Below, piece by piece: positions 25,259 to 33,774 of a stretch of DNA of 64,000 nt; the stretch's first letter is position 1, and every line of letters begins with the position of its first letter. The stretch comes from Aliarcobacter faecis (GTDB taxonomy: Bacteria > Campylobacterota > Campylobacteria > Campylobacterales > Arcobacteraceae). A program made the translations under genes and the position numbers. The stretch lies in the NCBI RefSeq assembly GCF_013201705.1, contig NZ_CP053837.1:1364001-1428000 (forward strand), in the 5' to 3' direction. Below the pieces are notes generated by a model. That model was not told the origin of the DNA and made no database searches. It was given only the letters and a program-made list of their open reading frames with translations.

Positions 25259-26374
25259 ATGCAAGAATTCTTTGATAAGCTTTGTAAATTAGAAAAATTA
25301 GAGATTGAAAAAAATAAAATCAATTCAAATGAAGAGCTAATTACTCTTTTATTAAAAAGAGTTCCAACAAAAAATGTAAAAGTTTTAGTAAATATTTTGA
25401 AACAATCTTTAATTCCTTCAATTAGTCAAGATGAAAATGAAGAACTTGAAGAGCTTTTTTCATCTATTGAGAAGAATGAAAAGCTAATTTTTGAAAAAGA
25501 TATTCAAGAAAAAATTGAGCAGTTCATTGCACAAAGATTTGAAAAAGATAAAAAAGTAATTATTGAAAAAACTTCTGATATATCAAAACTCGTCGTAATA
25601 ATGGAGGAGTTTTTAAATGAAGCAATATCTAGTAGTGGAAATGGTTCTAAAAATGTATTAAATATAAAAGAGAAATTAAAATCAATAGATATAAACAATG
25701 CAAATTTAAATACTCTTTCAAAAATTCAAGAAGAGCTTATAAATGCAGCAACTTCAATTGAAGAAGAGATGAATAGTGTTTCAAGTAAATTACAATCTGG
25801 GAAAACAAAAGTTCAGGAGCTTGAAGATAAGATAAAAAATCTTGAAGATGAACTAAATAAAACAAAAAATGAGAGTATGAGAGACCATTTAACTGGACTT
25901 CTTACAAGAAAAACTTTCTATGATGAGCTAAAAAGAATAGATAGTTCATTTACAAGAATAGGTACACAATATGCAATTATTTTCTTTGATATTGACCATT
26001 TTAAAAAGATTAATGATACTTTTGGACATGAAGGTGGAGATGTAGTTCTTTCAACTTTTGGAAAAATTTTAAATAAAAGTATTAGAGATTTAGATATTGT
26101 TGGCAGATATGGTGGGGAAGAGTTTATTGCTATTGTACATTTTAAAGAGACAAAAGAGCTTTTATTATTTCTAAAAAGAATAAAATCAATAGTTACAGAA
26201 AATAGCTTTGTATATAAAGATAAACAACTAAAAGTTACTTTTTCTGCTGGAGTTACTATTAGAAATTCTTATAAAAACTATGATGAAGCTATTACAAAAG
26301 CAGATAAACTGCTTTATGAAGCAAAAAATTCAGGAAGAAATAAAATCATTTTAGAAAATGGGATGGAGTTTTAA
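25259..26374 (+). CDS. Diguanylate cyclase (GGDEF domain) with I-site
   Basis: 371 residues, soluble. The N-terminal 200 residues are helical, with a Glu/Lys-rich coiled coil at about 175-210 likely to mediate dimerisation. The GGDEF domain (about 212-368) shows DHLTGLLTRKTF, FFDIDHFKKIND, the active motif GGEEF near 286-290 and an RDLD tetrapeptide five residues before it, the RxxD inhibitory site for c-di-GMP feedback. It makes c-di-GMP from two GTP. There is no transmembrane or named sensory domain, so the input is unknown. The gene is 3 nt downstream of yqeY. Confidence 0.92.
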   Translation: MQEFFDKLCKLEKLEIEKNKINSNEELITLLLKRVPTKNVKVLVNILKQSLIPSISQDENEELEELFSSIEKNEKLIFEKDIQEKIEQFIAQRFEKDKKVIIEKTSDISKLVVIMEEFLNEAISSSGNGSKNVLNIKEKLKSIDINNANLNTLSKIQEELINAATSIEEEMNSVSSKLQSGKTKVQELEDKIKNLEDELNKTKNESMRDHLTGLLTRKTFYDELKRIDSSFTRIGTQYAIIFFDIDHFKKINDTFGHEGGDVVLSTFGKILNKSIRDLDIVGRYGGEEFIAIVHFKETKELLLFLKRIKSIVTENSFVYKDKQLKVTFSAGVTIRNSYKNYDEAITKADKLLYEAKNSGRNKIILENGMEF

Positions 26375-26434
26375 TCCATTTCTATTTTAATTTTTTTGAT
26401 ATTTTATTAACTAAGTAAAAAAATTCTATTAAAA

Positions 26435-27283
26435 TTAATCTATAATCTCTAATCTACTACCTAAATTTGCCATTCCACAAGAGTAAACAAAGCTTGTAAC
26501 AACTCCATCAATTTTTAATTTTGCAAAATCTTGAACATTTTGTAAATTTATTCCCCCACTACAAATGATTTTTATATTTTTAAAGCTTTTATCTCTTAAT
26601 TCAACAACTTTTTTTAACTCATCAAGGCTTACTTTATCAAGCTGTACAACATCAACTCCATTTTCAAATAGATTTTTACAATCTTCAAAACTTGAACTCT
26701 CAACAACTACTTTTTTTTCTGGCATTTTTGCTTTAAATTTTAAAATTTGTTCATAAAATTCTAAATTATCTTTGTAAACTTTTCTATGGTGTGGGAAAAA
26801 TAGTATAGTTTCACTAAGGTTTAATCTATGGATTAATCCTCCTCCATTTAAAACAGATTTTATACAAAACTTTTTTGAAAAAGGGTATGTTTTTCTAGTT
26901 GTCAAAAGTTGGCAATTATCATTTACCTCTTTTATTTTTTCAAGCATTAAGGCTGTAGTTGTCGCGATTTGAGAACTATATTCTAAAATTAGTTGAGTTG
27001 TTCTCCAAACTTTATGAATATTTTCATAAGCTCCGCTAAAAGCTAAAATAGTTTCACCTTTTTTTACTTTTGTTTTTGAGATTTTCATCTCTAAAATATC
27101 ACAATCTAAAAGTTTTGCAATCCTACTAGATTCTTCCACACCAGATATAACAATATCATCTCTTGTAAAAATCTCTAATTTTACTTTTATTTTGGCTTTT
27201 TCTTGTAAAAAGGTAGTCAAATCTAAATATGGTAAATCATCATTTAAAAGCTCTATTAGCTCATTATCACTAAAATGTATCAT
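26435..27283 (-). CDS. modD: ModD/NadC-family phosphoribosyltransferase-like protein
   Basis: 282 residues. It is homologous to quinolinate phosphoribosyltransferase (NadC) but of the ModD type found with molybdenum genes. DDLPYLDLTT at the N-terminus, TRKTYPFSKKFC near 130-141, GGGLIHRLNLSETILFF near 147-163 and a CSGGINLQNV segment near 242-251 follow the family. The TRKT motif and the late barrel phosphate loop are present. No molybdate transporter gene is nearby. The gene follows an unknown gene after only 3 nt. Whether it acts in NAD or molybdenum metabolism cannot be settled from sequence. Confidence 0.8.
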   Translation of the reverse strand: MIHFSDNELIELLNDDLPYLDLTTFLQEKAKIKVKLEIFTRDDIVISGVEESSRIAKLLDCDILEMKISKTKVKKGETILAFSGAYENIHKVWRTTQLILEYSSQIATTTALMLEKIKEVNDNCQLLTTRKTYPFSKKFCIKSVLNGGGLIHRLNLSETILFFPHHRKVYKDNLEFYEQILKFKAKMPEKKVVVESSSFEDCKNLFENGVDVVQLDKVSLDELKKVVELRDKSFKNIKIICSGGINLQNVQDFAKLKIDGVVTSFVYSCGMANLGSRLEIID

Positions 27284-27286
27284 AAT

Positions 27287-27793
27287 TTAGGCAATATTTG
27301 AAGATAAAAAATCTATTTTTTTAAGAGTTGAACTTTTTTTATTAAATTCATTCTCAATTTTTATTCTATTTTTACAAAGATACTCTAAAACTAATGGTTC
27401 TTGCTTTTGAACTAGATTTAAAATAGCCAATTTCATAGAAGTATAAAACTCCTCTTCAACATAGATATTTTCTGCAATCTTCTCAATTATAACTTTTTCA
27501 TTATTTTCTAAATAACTATTTTCAAGAAGAGATAAAACTATTTTTGCAACTTTATAGTTTGTTATATGTCTTAAAAATTTGTAAAACTTTAGTGATAAAT
27601 CAAGTAAATATTGACCATTTACTGACTCTTCAATTTTTGTTATTTTTTTTGTTTTTAGGAATTCTATTAAATCATCATCACTAAAAGCGTACTCTAGTAA
27701 ATCTAAAATTTTTCTTTTATCTTGTTTTTTCCACTTATAATATGTTGGGGCTGAAAACTCAAAAAGTTCTAGCATTATTTTCTCTTTTGTCAA
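27287..27793 (-). CDS. Hypothetical protein, possible N-terminal helix-turn-helix
   Basis: 168 residues, mostly helical, with no signal peptide or membrane segment. Residues 5-30 (MLELFEFSAPTYYKWKKQDKR) look like a small helix-turn-helix of the kind in transposase or phage-regulator N-termini, followed by LLEYAFSDDDLIEFLKTK. The rest is a run of amphipathic helices with one Cys. It lies 3 nt upstream of modD, so they likely share a transcript. I do not recognise the family, and DNA binding is a guess from the first 30 residues. Confidence 0.55.
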   Translation of the reverse strand: MTKEKIMLELFEFSAPTYYKWKKQDKRKILDLLEYAFSDDDLIEFLKTKKITKIEESVNGQYLLDLSLKFYKFLRHITNYKVAKIVLSLLENSYLENNEKVIIEKIAENIYVEEEFYTSMKLAILNLVQKQEPLVLEYLCKNRIKIENEFNKKSSTLKKIDFLSSNIA

Positions 27794-27876
27794 AACAATT
27801 CCTTAAAATAATTTTTTTTCATTATATACTTTAGTAAATAAAGTTTTAATTAAATAAATTACTAAAAATAGAGTAC

Positions 27877-28674
27877 TTATTTTATCAACTCTTTTTTATT
27901 TGCTATATTTTGTAAATAGTCACTTATTTGAATTAGACAAAAAGTTATTATAAATATCATAAGACCTGGGAAAAAACTAAGCCACCAAGCAATATCAATA
28001 ACGGCTTTCCCATCACTTAGTAAACTCCCCCAACTCATATTTGGGGGATTTACTCCTAATCCTAAAAAAGATAATCCTGATTCAGCTAAAATTGCTCCAG
28101 CAACACCAAAAGAGAAAGAGATTAGAAAAATTGGAGCTAAAAGTGGAGCAAAATACTTTAAAATAATTTTTATTTTACTTACATTTGCCAGTTTTAAAAT
28201 CTTTATAAAAGGCTTATTTCCTAGTGCAAAGCTCTCACTTCTTATCATTCTTGACATTCCCATCCAACCAGTTATTGAAATAACTACTATTAAAATAAGA
28301 GCATTTGCTTCAATATAAGAAACTAAAGCTAAAAGTAAAAAAAATGTAGGAAAAGTCAAAAATAGATCAATAATTATTGTAATAGTTTTATCAACATAAC
28401 CCTTAAAAAAACCTGCTGTAATTCCAATAATTAATCCTAAAAAAGATGAAAAAGAGGCTGCTAAAAATCCAATTATAAGTGAAGTTTGTCCACCTTGTAA
28501 AACTCTTGCAAAAATATCTCGTCCCAATCTATCTGTACCCATAATATGTTCAAATGAGGGAGCTAATAAAATTTTATTTGGATCTAAAAAATATGGAGAA
28601 ACAGTATAAAAAATTGGCAAAATAAACATTGCCAAACTAATAACTACTAATAAACCTAAAGCAAATCTAAACAT
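27877..28674 (-). CDS. Peptide/nickel-type ABC transporter permease (OppC/DppC family)
   Basis: 265 residues, about six membrane helices. The first helix (about 5-28) is followed by GTDRLGRDIFARVLQGGQTSL near 47-67, the conserved segment before the BPD transmembrane domain in OppC proteins. The EAA loop-like ESFALGNKPFIKILKLANVSK near 150-170 contacts the ATPase. SGLSFLGLGVNPPNMSWG near 213-230 is also diagnostic. Its partner permease, binding protein and ATPases are not in this window; it is paired only with rsmD, sharing one base at the junction. The substrate is undetermined. Confidence 0.88.
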   Translation of the reverse strand: MFRFALGLLVVISLAMFILPIFYTVSPYFLDPNKILLAPSFEHIMGTDRLGRDIFARVLQGGQTSLIIGFLAASFSSFLGLIIGITAGFFKGYVDKTITIIIDLFLTFPTFFLLLALVSYIEANALILIVVISITGWMGMSRMIRSESFALGNKPFIKILKLANVSKIKIILKYFAPLLAPIFLISFSFGVAGAILAESGLSFLGLGVNPPNMSWGSLLSDGKAVIDIAWWLSFFPGLMIFIITFCLIQISDYLQNIANKKELIK

Positions 28675-29267
28675 TAAACTGTGTAACTATAATAAGATAG
28701 GGAACTTTTTCCAAATTTTCTAGTTTTTTCTAAGCTAAACTTACCTAAAATTTGTGGAACTTCAAGTTTTGATTCATGTTCTATAATAATTTTAAAAATA
28801 TTATTTGACTCAAGATTTGCAATCATTCTAAAAGATTTATCATAGATATCTTCCATTCCATCTCTATAATCAAAAGGTGGGTCAATATATAAAACAATCT
28901 CATCTTTAGAATTTCTTAAAAAATCTAAAATAAGAGGAGTTTGAACAAAAGCATTTCCTTGAATTGTTTGGCATTTTTCTATATTTACAGTTTTACAATT
29001 TTTTAACAAAATAGAATAAGAGCTTTTATCAAGTTCAATAAAATAAGCTCTTTTTGCTCCTCTACTAATTGCTTCAAGTCCAATAGAACCACTTCCTGCA
29101 AATGATTCAATAAAAATTTTATCAATTATATCAAACTGTAAAACATTAAAAACAGACTCTTTTAGCATAGCTTTTGAACTTCTTGTAACATCTAAACTAG
29201 GAAGTTCTAAAACCTTACCTTTATAAGCTCCAGCTATAATTTTTGTCGTTGGTTTACTCTCTTTCAT
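28674..29267 (-). CDS. rsmD: 16S rRNA (guanine966-N2)-methyltransferase RsmD
   Basis: 197 residues, a Rossmann-fold SAM methyltransferase modifying G966 of 16S rRNA. The N-terminal GAYKGKVLELP followed by TRSSKAMLKESVFNVL is characteristic. The SAM motif FAGSGSIGLEAISRGA lies near 60-75 and the catalytic IV motif is DPPFDYRDG near 129-137 (DPPF). It overlaps the downstream permease gene by a single base (TAATG) and is 20 nt from rny upstream. Length is normal. Confidence 0.93.
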   Translation of the reverse strand: MKESKPTTKIIAGAYKGKVLELPSLDVTRSSKAMLKESVFNVLQFDIIDKIFIESFAGSGSIGLEAISRGAKRAYFIELDKSSYSILLKNCKTVNIEKCQTIQGNAFVQTPLILDFLRNSKDEIVLYIDPPFDYRDGMEDIYDKSFRMIANLESNNIFKIIIEHESKLEVPQILGKFSLEKTRKFGKSSLSYYSYTV

Positions 29268-29287
29268 CTTTTTGCCTTTTTTTATGA

Positions 29288-30832
29288 TTATCTTGCATAG
29301 CTTTCAGCTCGTAATTCTCTTATTACATTTATTTTAATTTCACCAGGATATTGAACCTTTTGTTCAATCTCTTTTGCTATTTCAGTTGCTAAAAGTATAG
29401 CTTCATCATCATTTACAAGTTCTGCATTTACTATTACTCTTACTTCTCTTCCTGCATTTATAGCATAAGCATTTGTAACTCCAACTTTACTTGTAGTAAT
29501 ATTTTCAATCTCTTCAACTCTTTTTAGAAAGCTTTCAAGAACTTCTCTTCTAGCTCCTGGTCTTGCAGCACTTAAAGCATCAGCAGCACAAACAGCAGCA
29601 CTTTCCACATTTATTGGTTCTTCATGTCCATGGTGAGCATAAATCGCATTTATAACAGTTTCACACTCCCCATATCTTTTACAGATTTCTGCTCCTAAAT
29701 CCACATGGCTTCCAGGAGCTTCATGTGTTAAAGCCTTTCCAATATCATGCATAATTCCAGCTCGTCTAGCTAATATGGCATCTCCACCCATTTGAACAGC
29801 AATTAATCCAGCCAAATGAGCAACTTCAAGAGTGTGAGCTAATGCATTTTGTCCATAAGAAGCTCTATATCTAAGTCTTCCGACAAGTTTTATAAGTTCA
29901 GGATGCATAGATTTTATTCCAAGTTCCAGAACAACATCTTCACCCTCTTTTTGAATATTTTTATCAAACTCTGCTTTTACTTTTTTATATATTTCTTCTA
30001 TTCTTGCTGGTTGGATTCTTCCATCTTCAAGAAGTTCTTGAATAGTTTTTGTAGCAATTGCTCTTCTATAAAGATTAAAAGATGAAACAGTAATAGTATT
30101 TGGAGTATCATCAATAATAATATCAACTCCTAGTAACATCTCAAGGGCTTTTATATTTCTTCCCTCTTTTCCTATAATTTTTCCTTTTGTCTCTTCATCA
30201 TTTAAAGGAATATTATTTATAAGTCTTTCAGCTGCAAACTCTCCTGCATATCTTGTAACTGCTTGAGATAAAATATTATTTACCTCTTGTTTTGAGTTTT
30301 GTTCAGCAAGTTTATATTTTTTTCTAAAAATTGATGCAATTGTGGCTCTTGAATCCTCTTTTACCTTTTCAAGCATAAGTTCTGTAGCTTCACTCTTTGT
30401 AAGTCCACTAGCATTTTCAAGTATTTTTATAGCTTCAAAAGTTTTTTGCTCATAAGTTCTTTTTTGCTCTTCTATTCCCTCTCTTAAAATAGCAATTTTT
30501 CTATTATTTTCAGATATTTCATCTTTTTGTCTTTTTATAAGTCTTAACTCACTTTCAAGATGTTCATTTAACTCTTTCTCTTTTTTTTCTATTTTGAAAA
30601 GCATATTTTCATACTCTTTTCTAGCACTTTTAAACTCTCTATCACACTCAAATTTCGCCTTTAATTGAGCATCTTTAAGTGCAACTTCAGCTTCATGTTC
30701 TATTATTTTTGCTTTTGCTTTTGCTTGTTCGATAAAAACTTCAAACTTTGCTTTATTTATCTTTTTTAGAACAAAAATTGTAACTGCCGAACTAAAAAAT
30801 CCTGCAATTACAGCTACTATCATATTTTCCAT
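29288..30832 (-). CDS. rny: Ribonuclease Y
   Basis: 514 residues. It has an N-terminal membrane anchor (about 4-20) and a long Lys/Glu-rich coiled coil (about 25-195). A KH RNA-binding domain contains GKIIGKEGRNIKALE near 215-229. The HD domain (about 310-420) has HTLEVAHLAG, MHDIGKA near 361-367 and YAHHGHEEP near 393-401, with metal-binding His-Asp pairs. RNase Y starts mRNA decay at the inner face of the membrane in bacteria lacking RNase E dominance. It is followed by rsmD and preceded by the 5-FTHF cyclo-ligase gene (7-nt gap), as I recall in C. jejuni. Confidence 0.96.
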   Translation of the reverse strand: MENMIVAVIAGFFSSAVTIFVLKKINKAKFEVFIEQAKAKAKIIEHEAEVALKDAQLKAKFECDREFKSARKEYENMLFKIEKKEKELNEHLESELRLIKRQKDEISENNRKIAILREGIEEQKRTYEQKTFEAIKILENASGLTKSEATELMLEKVKEDSRATIASIFRKKYKLAEQNSKQEVNNILSQAVTRYAGEFAAERLINNIPLNDEETKGKIIGKEGRNIKALEMLLGVDIIIDDTPNTITVSSFNLYRRAIATKTIQELLEDGRIQPARIEEIYKKVKAEFDKNIQKEGEDVVLELGIKSMHPELIKLVGRLRYRASYGQNALAHTLEVAHLAGLIAVQMGGDAILARRAGIMHDIGKALTHEAPGSHVDLGAEICKRYGECETVINAIYAHHGHEEPINVESAAVCAADALSAARPGARREVLESFLKRVEEIENITTSKVGVTNAYAINAGREVRVIVNAELVNDDEAILLATEIAKEIEQKVQYPGEIKINVIRELRAESYAR

Positions 30833-30839
30833 TTAAAAC

Positions 30840-31376
30840 CTATCCCGTAATTATGTAATCTGCTTTTATATCGTAATTATCACTTAAAATCTCTTTACTT
30901 TTGCAAAGTACCAATTGAGTAAAAACTATTGTAGGTTTATATCCTAATCTATAAAAAAATCTATCATACATACCTTTTCCAAAACCAATTCGCTTATTCA
31001 AACTATCAACTCCAACAATAGGAACTATTGCCAAATCTATCTTTTTTGGTTTAAAAAAAGAGTTTTGGGGTTCATAAATTCCAAATCTCTTCTTATTTAA
31101 AGGTAATCTATATCTCACCATTTTAAAGCTATCATCTTGCATAAAAGGTACAAAGACTCCTTTTTTTGCTCTTCTTAATTCTAAAATTAATGGCTTAATA
31201 TTAACTTCTAGATCTAAAGGTACAAATAATAATATATTTTTTGCACCCTCTTTTTTTATAATATATTTTAATTTTTCTACAATTTTTTTACTTTTTGAAT
31301 ACTTCTTGAAAGATGAATAAAATTTCAATCTTTTTAAACTTGATATTCTGAAATCACTTTTGTGATTTGTGTTCAT
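30840..31376 (-). CDS. 5-formyltetrahydrofolate cyclo-ligase
   Basis: 178 residues. It uses ATP to convert 5-formyl-THF to 5,10-methenyl-THF. The C-terminal half carries the family signature: FGIYEPQ near 103-109, DLAIVPIVGVDSLNKRIGFGKGMYDRFF near 119-146 with the GxGxGxYDRF-type phosphate-binding motif. The N-terminal half is less conserved and Lys/Ser-rich. It is the first gene of a minus-strand run to rny and rsmD, divergent from the TlpA lipoprotein gene. Confidence 0.88.
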   Translation of the reverse strand: MNTNHKSDFRISSLKRLKFYSSFKKYSKSKKIVEKLKYIIKKEGAKNILLFVPLDLEVNIKPLILELRRAKKGVFVPFMQDDSFKMVRYRLPLNKKRFGIYEPQNSFFKPKKIDLAIVPIVGVDSLNKRIGFGKGMYDRFFYRLGYKPTIVFTQLVLCKSKEILSDNYDIKADYIITG

Positions 31377-31389
31377 ATTTAAGCCTCAC

Positions 31390-31410
31390 TTAGGTAAAAT
31401 CACTACCTAA
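31390..31410. promoter_or_regulatory. Inverted repeat in a divergent promoter region
   Basis: TTAGGTA (31390-31396) and TACCTAA (31404-31410), perfect 7-bp arms with a 7-nt spacer, lie in the 61-nt gap between the cyclo-ligase start (31376) and the TlpA lipoprotein start (31438). Position and symmetry suit a dimeric repressor site. No regulator is assigned. Confidence 0.35.
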
Positions 31411-31437
31411 TGAACAATTTTATCTAAAGGAATTAAA

Positions 31438-31995
31438 ATGAAGATTAAAACTTTAGCAATTTTTTCTATTTTTTCAATTTTATTTTTTGCTGGATGTGAT
31501 TCAAAAGAGAATAAACAAAGCAATGAACAAGCTAAAGTTGAACAAAATATCACAAAAAATGATTTTATTTTAAACTCTCTTGACGGAGATATTTTAGAGA
31601 TAAAATCAGAAGAAAATAAGATACATATAAAAAATTATGAAGACAAAATAGTGGTTTTAAACTTTTTTACAACTTGGTGTCCAGCCTGTAAAGTTGAAAT
31701 TCCAGCACTTATAAGATTACAAAATGAGTACAAAAATGATTTAGTTGTGATTTCTATGCTTCTTGAAGAGTTTAAAAGTGATCAAGAGATCAAAAATTTT
31801 GCTAAAGAGTTTGGAATTAATTATAAAATTACAATAGGAAGTGAAAATTTTGATTTAGCAAAAAGTCTTGGTGGTATAAAATCAATTCCAACAACATTTA
31901 TTATCGATAAACAAGGAAAAGTTTATCAAAAAATTCAAGGATTAGCACCTTTTGAGATGATGGAAATTGATATTAAAAAAGTTTTAGAAAAATAA
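31438..31995 (+). CDS. TlpA/ResA-like thiol-disulfide lipoprotein
   Basis: 185 residues. The signal peptide ends in a lipobox (FFAGC, Cys about 19), so it is a lipid-anchored periplasmic protein. After a Lys/Gln/Asn-rich spacer, a thioredoxin-like AhpC/TSA-type fold carries WCPAC near 80-84 (a CxxC redox pair), VVISMLLEE and a cis-Pro region SIPTTFIID near 152-160. Such proteins reduce disulfides, often in cytochrome c maturation. It is 10 nt upstream of ftsY, the same order I recall from C. jejuni. The client protein is not known. Confidence 0.9.
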   Translation: MKIKTLAIFSIFSILFFAGCDSKENKQSNEQAKVEQNITKNDFILNSLDGDILEIKSEENKIHIKNYEDKIVVLNFFTTWCPACKVEIPALIRLQNEYKNDLVVISMLLEEFKSDQEIKNFAKEFGINYKITIGSENFDLAKSLGGIKSIPTTFIIDKQGKVYQKIQGLAPFEMMEIDIKKVLEK

Positions 31996-32005
31996 TAGGG
32001 GAAAT

Positions 32006-33040
32006 ATGTTTAGTTTTTTTAAAAAGAAAAAAGAGCCTCAATTAGAAGAAGCTCTTTTAGAAGAATCTTCAAAAGAAGAGCAAAAAGAGATAAATCAAGG
32101 AAGACTTGAAGAGATTCAAGAAGAGAAAATTGAAAAAAAAGATGAAGTAAATCAAGACGAAGAGAAAAAAAACTTTTTTTCAAGAGCTTTAGAAAAAACT
32201 TTTGCAAGTATAAAAAGTGTAGTTCCTCAAAAAAAAGAGAAAATATCTTTTGATGAGATTGAAGAACTTTTAATTGAAGCTGATGTTGAGTATGAAATCA
32301 TAGAAAAAGCTATGAATGGATTACCAGAGATGATTACAAGAAAACAGTTAAGACATAGACTTGTAATGCTTTTTGAACATGCACCAAAAGTTGATTTTTC
32401 TAATCTTCCTAAGCCTTATGTAAGGCTAATTATTGGAGTAAATGGAGCTGGAAAAACTACAACTATTGCAAAATTAGCTAATAAGTTAAAAAAAGAGGGG
32501 AAAAGTGTAATTTTAGGAGCTGGTGATACATTTAGAGCAGCTGCAATTGAACAACTAAGTAGTTGGGCAACAAAACTTGATATTCCAATAATAAAAACAA
32601 AACAAGGGCATGATGCAAGTGCTGTTGCTTTTGATACTATTAGCTCTGCAATTGCTAGAAATATAGATAATGTTATTATTGATACAGCAGGAAGATTACA
32701 AACTCAAACAAACTTAAATAATGAACTTAAAAAAATAGTAAAAGTTTGTAATAAAGCTATGAGTGATGCACCTCACCAAAAACTTATGATTTTAGATGGA
32801 ACTCAAGGAAATAGTGCTATTGCTCAAGCAAAAGCATTTAATGAAATTGTTGGAGTTGATGGTATAATTGTTACAAAACTTGATGGAACTGCAAAAGGGG
32901 GAGCTCTATTTTCTATCTCAAATCAGCTTGAATTACCAATTTTTTATGTAGGAATTGGTGAAAAACAAGATGATTTAATAGAATTTAGCCCTGATAGTTT
33001 TGTTGATAGTTTACTAGATGAGATTTTTATCTCTGAATAA
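32006..33040 (+). CDS. ftsY: Signal recognition particle receptor FtsY
   Basis: 344 residues. It has an acidic Glu/Lys-rich A domain (about 8-55) that contacts membrane lipids, then the N domain and a GTPase G domain. G1 is GVNGAGKTTTIAKLA near 147-161, followed by GDTFRAAAIEQL near 175-186, DTAGR near 229-233 and TKLDGTAKGG near 292-301. All are SRP-GTPase hallmarks. FtsY docks ribosome-SRP complexes to the SecYEG translocon. It has a good ribosome site (AGGGGAAAT) and lies directly before the TonB-like gene (21-nt gap). Confidence 0.96.
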   Translation: MFSFFKKKKEPQLEEALLEESSKEEQKEINQGRLEEIQEEKIEKKDEVNQDEEKKNFFSRALEKTFASIKSVVPQKKEKISFDEIEELLIEADVEYEIIEKAMNGLPEMITRKQLRHRLVMLFEHAPKVDFSNLPKPYVRLIIGVNGAGKTTTIAKLANKLKKEGKSVILGAGDTFRAAAIEQLSSWATKLDIPIIKTKQGHDASAVAFDTISSAIARNIDNVIIDTAGRLQTQTNLNNELKKIVKVCNKAMSDAPHQKLMILDGTQGNSAIAQAKAFNEIVGVDGIIVTKLDGTAKGGALFSISNQLELPIFYVGIGEKQDDLIEFSPDSFVDSLLDEIFISE

Positions 33041-33061
33041 TTTTCTTAAAAGGATAGAGTT

Positions 33062-33766
33062 TTGAAAAGAAAGATTAAAAAGTTTTTTGAAGATTTTATT
33101 ATTGTTGTAGTTTTAATTTCCATTATTTATGGAAGTTATAGCTATATTTTTGATGATTCAATAGATAATTTTGAATCTAATTCAATTATAGTTCAAACTT
33201 CGGAAGAGCCAAAACAAGAGATAAAAGAGCTTACACAAGATGAAGCTATTAAAGATGTTATTACAGATGAAAATCCTGATAATGAAAAAGAGCATAGAGT
33301 TCCACCTGAATTTATTCAAAATAGCATAGATGAAAATTCAAACAAAATAGATAAACAATTAAAAGAAGAACATATAATCGAGAGAAAAGAGATTGAGAAA
33401 ATAGCTACAAAACAAGATATCTTTTCTAAAAAATTAAATCTTATAGAGAACTCTAAATTAGAAAAATCTGCTTCACAAGAAGAACAAATAGAAAAAGAGA
33501 AGTTTTATAAAAATTTGAAAGACAAAATCTATACAAATATAGATTCAAATCTTAATGAATCAATTTTTAATGAACCTGTTTTTGCTGAGATTAGAGTAAC
33601 TATTTTAAAAGATGGAAGATATGAACAATTGATTTTATCAAATGGAAATATGGAGTTTTTTAATGCAATTAAAAGCTCTATTGCTAACTCTTTTCCTATA
33701 GAGATAAATCCTAATTTAAAAAATATTTTCCCTAGATATTATAGATTAAAAATAGAGTTTAATTAA
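33062..33766 (+). CDS. Membrane-anchored TonB/TolA-like protein
   Basis: 234 residues. One N-terminal membrane segment (about 11-29) is followed by a charged, Glu/Lys/Asp-rich periplasmic span (about 45-165). A small C-terminal domain (about 170-234) has the alpha/beta pattern of TonB/TolA ends: FAEIRVTILKDGRYEQLIL, then NGNMEFFNAIKSSIANSFP and a final YRLKIEFN strand. No ExbB/ExbD or TolQ/R genes are adjacent. The start is TTG (33062) with AAGGA about 9 nt upstream. Function as an energy transducer is inferred from fold only. Confidence 0.6.
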   Translation: MKRKIKKFFEDFIIVVVLISIIYGSYSYIFDDSIDNFESNSIIVQTSEEPKQEIKELTQDEAIKDVITDENPDNEKEHRVPPEFIQNSIDENSNKIDKQLKEEHIIERKEIEKIATKQDIFSKKLNLIENSKLEKSASQEEQIEKEKFYKNLKDKIYTNIDSNLNESIFNEPVFAEIRVTILKDGRYEQLILSNGNMEFFNAIKSSIANSFPIEINPNLKNIFPRYYRLKIEFN

Positions 33767-33774
33767 ACTCTATT
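33751..33774. terminator. Perfect 24-nt palindrome overlapping converging stops
   Basis: AATAGAGTTTAA is followed directly by its reverse complement (33751-33774). It covers the stop of the TonB-like gene (33764-33766) and that of the EAL remnant (33759-33761), which overlap by 8 nt. This is suitable as a bidirectional terminator, although a hairpin with no extra loop must open some central pairs. Confidence 0.5.

Noticed and set aside
26375-26434. Hairpin after the diguanylate cyclase gene
   Set aside because: Only short arms (atgga/tccat) and AT-rich partial complementarity; too weak to call a terminator.
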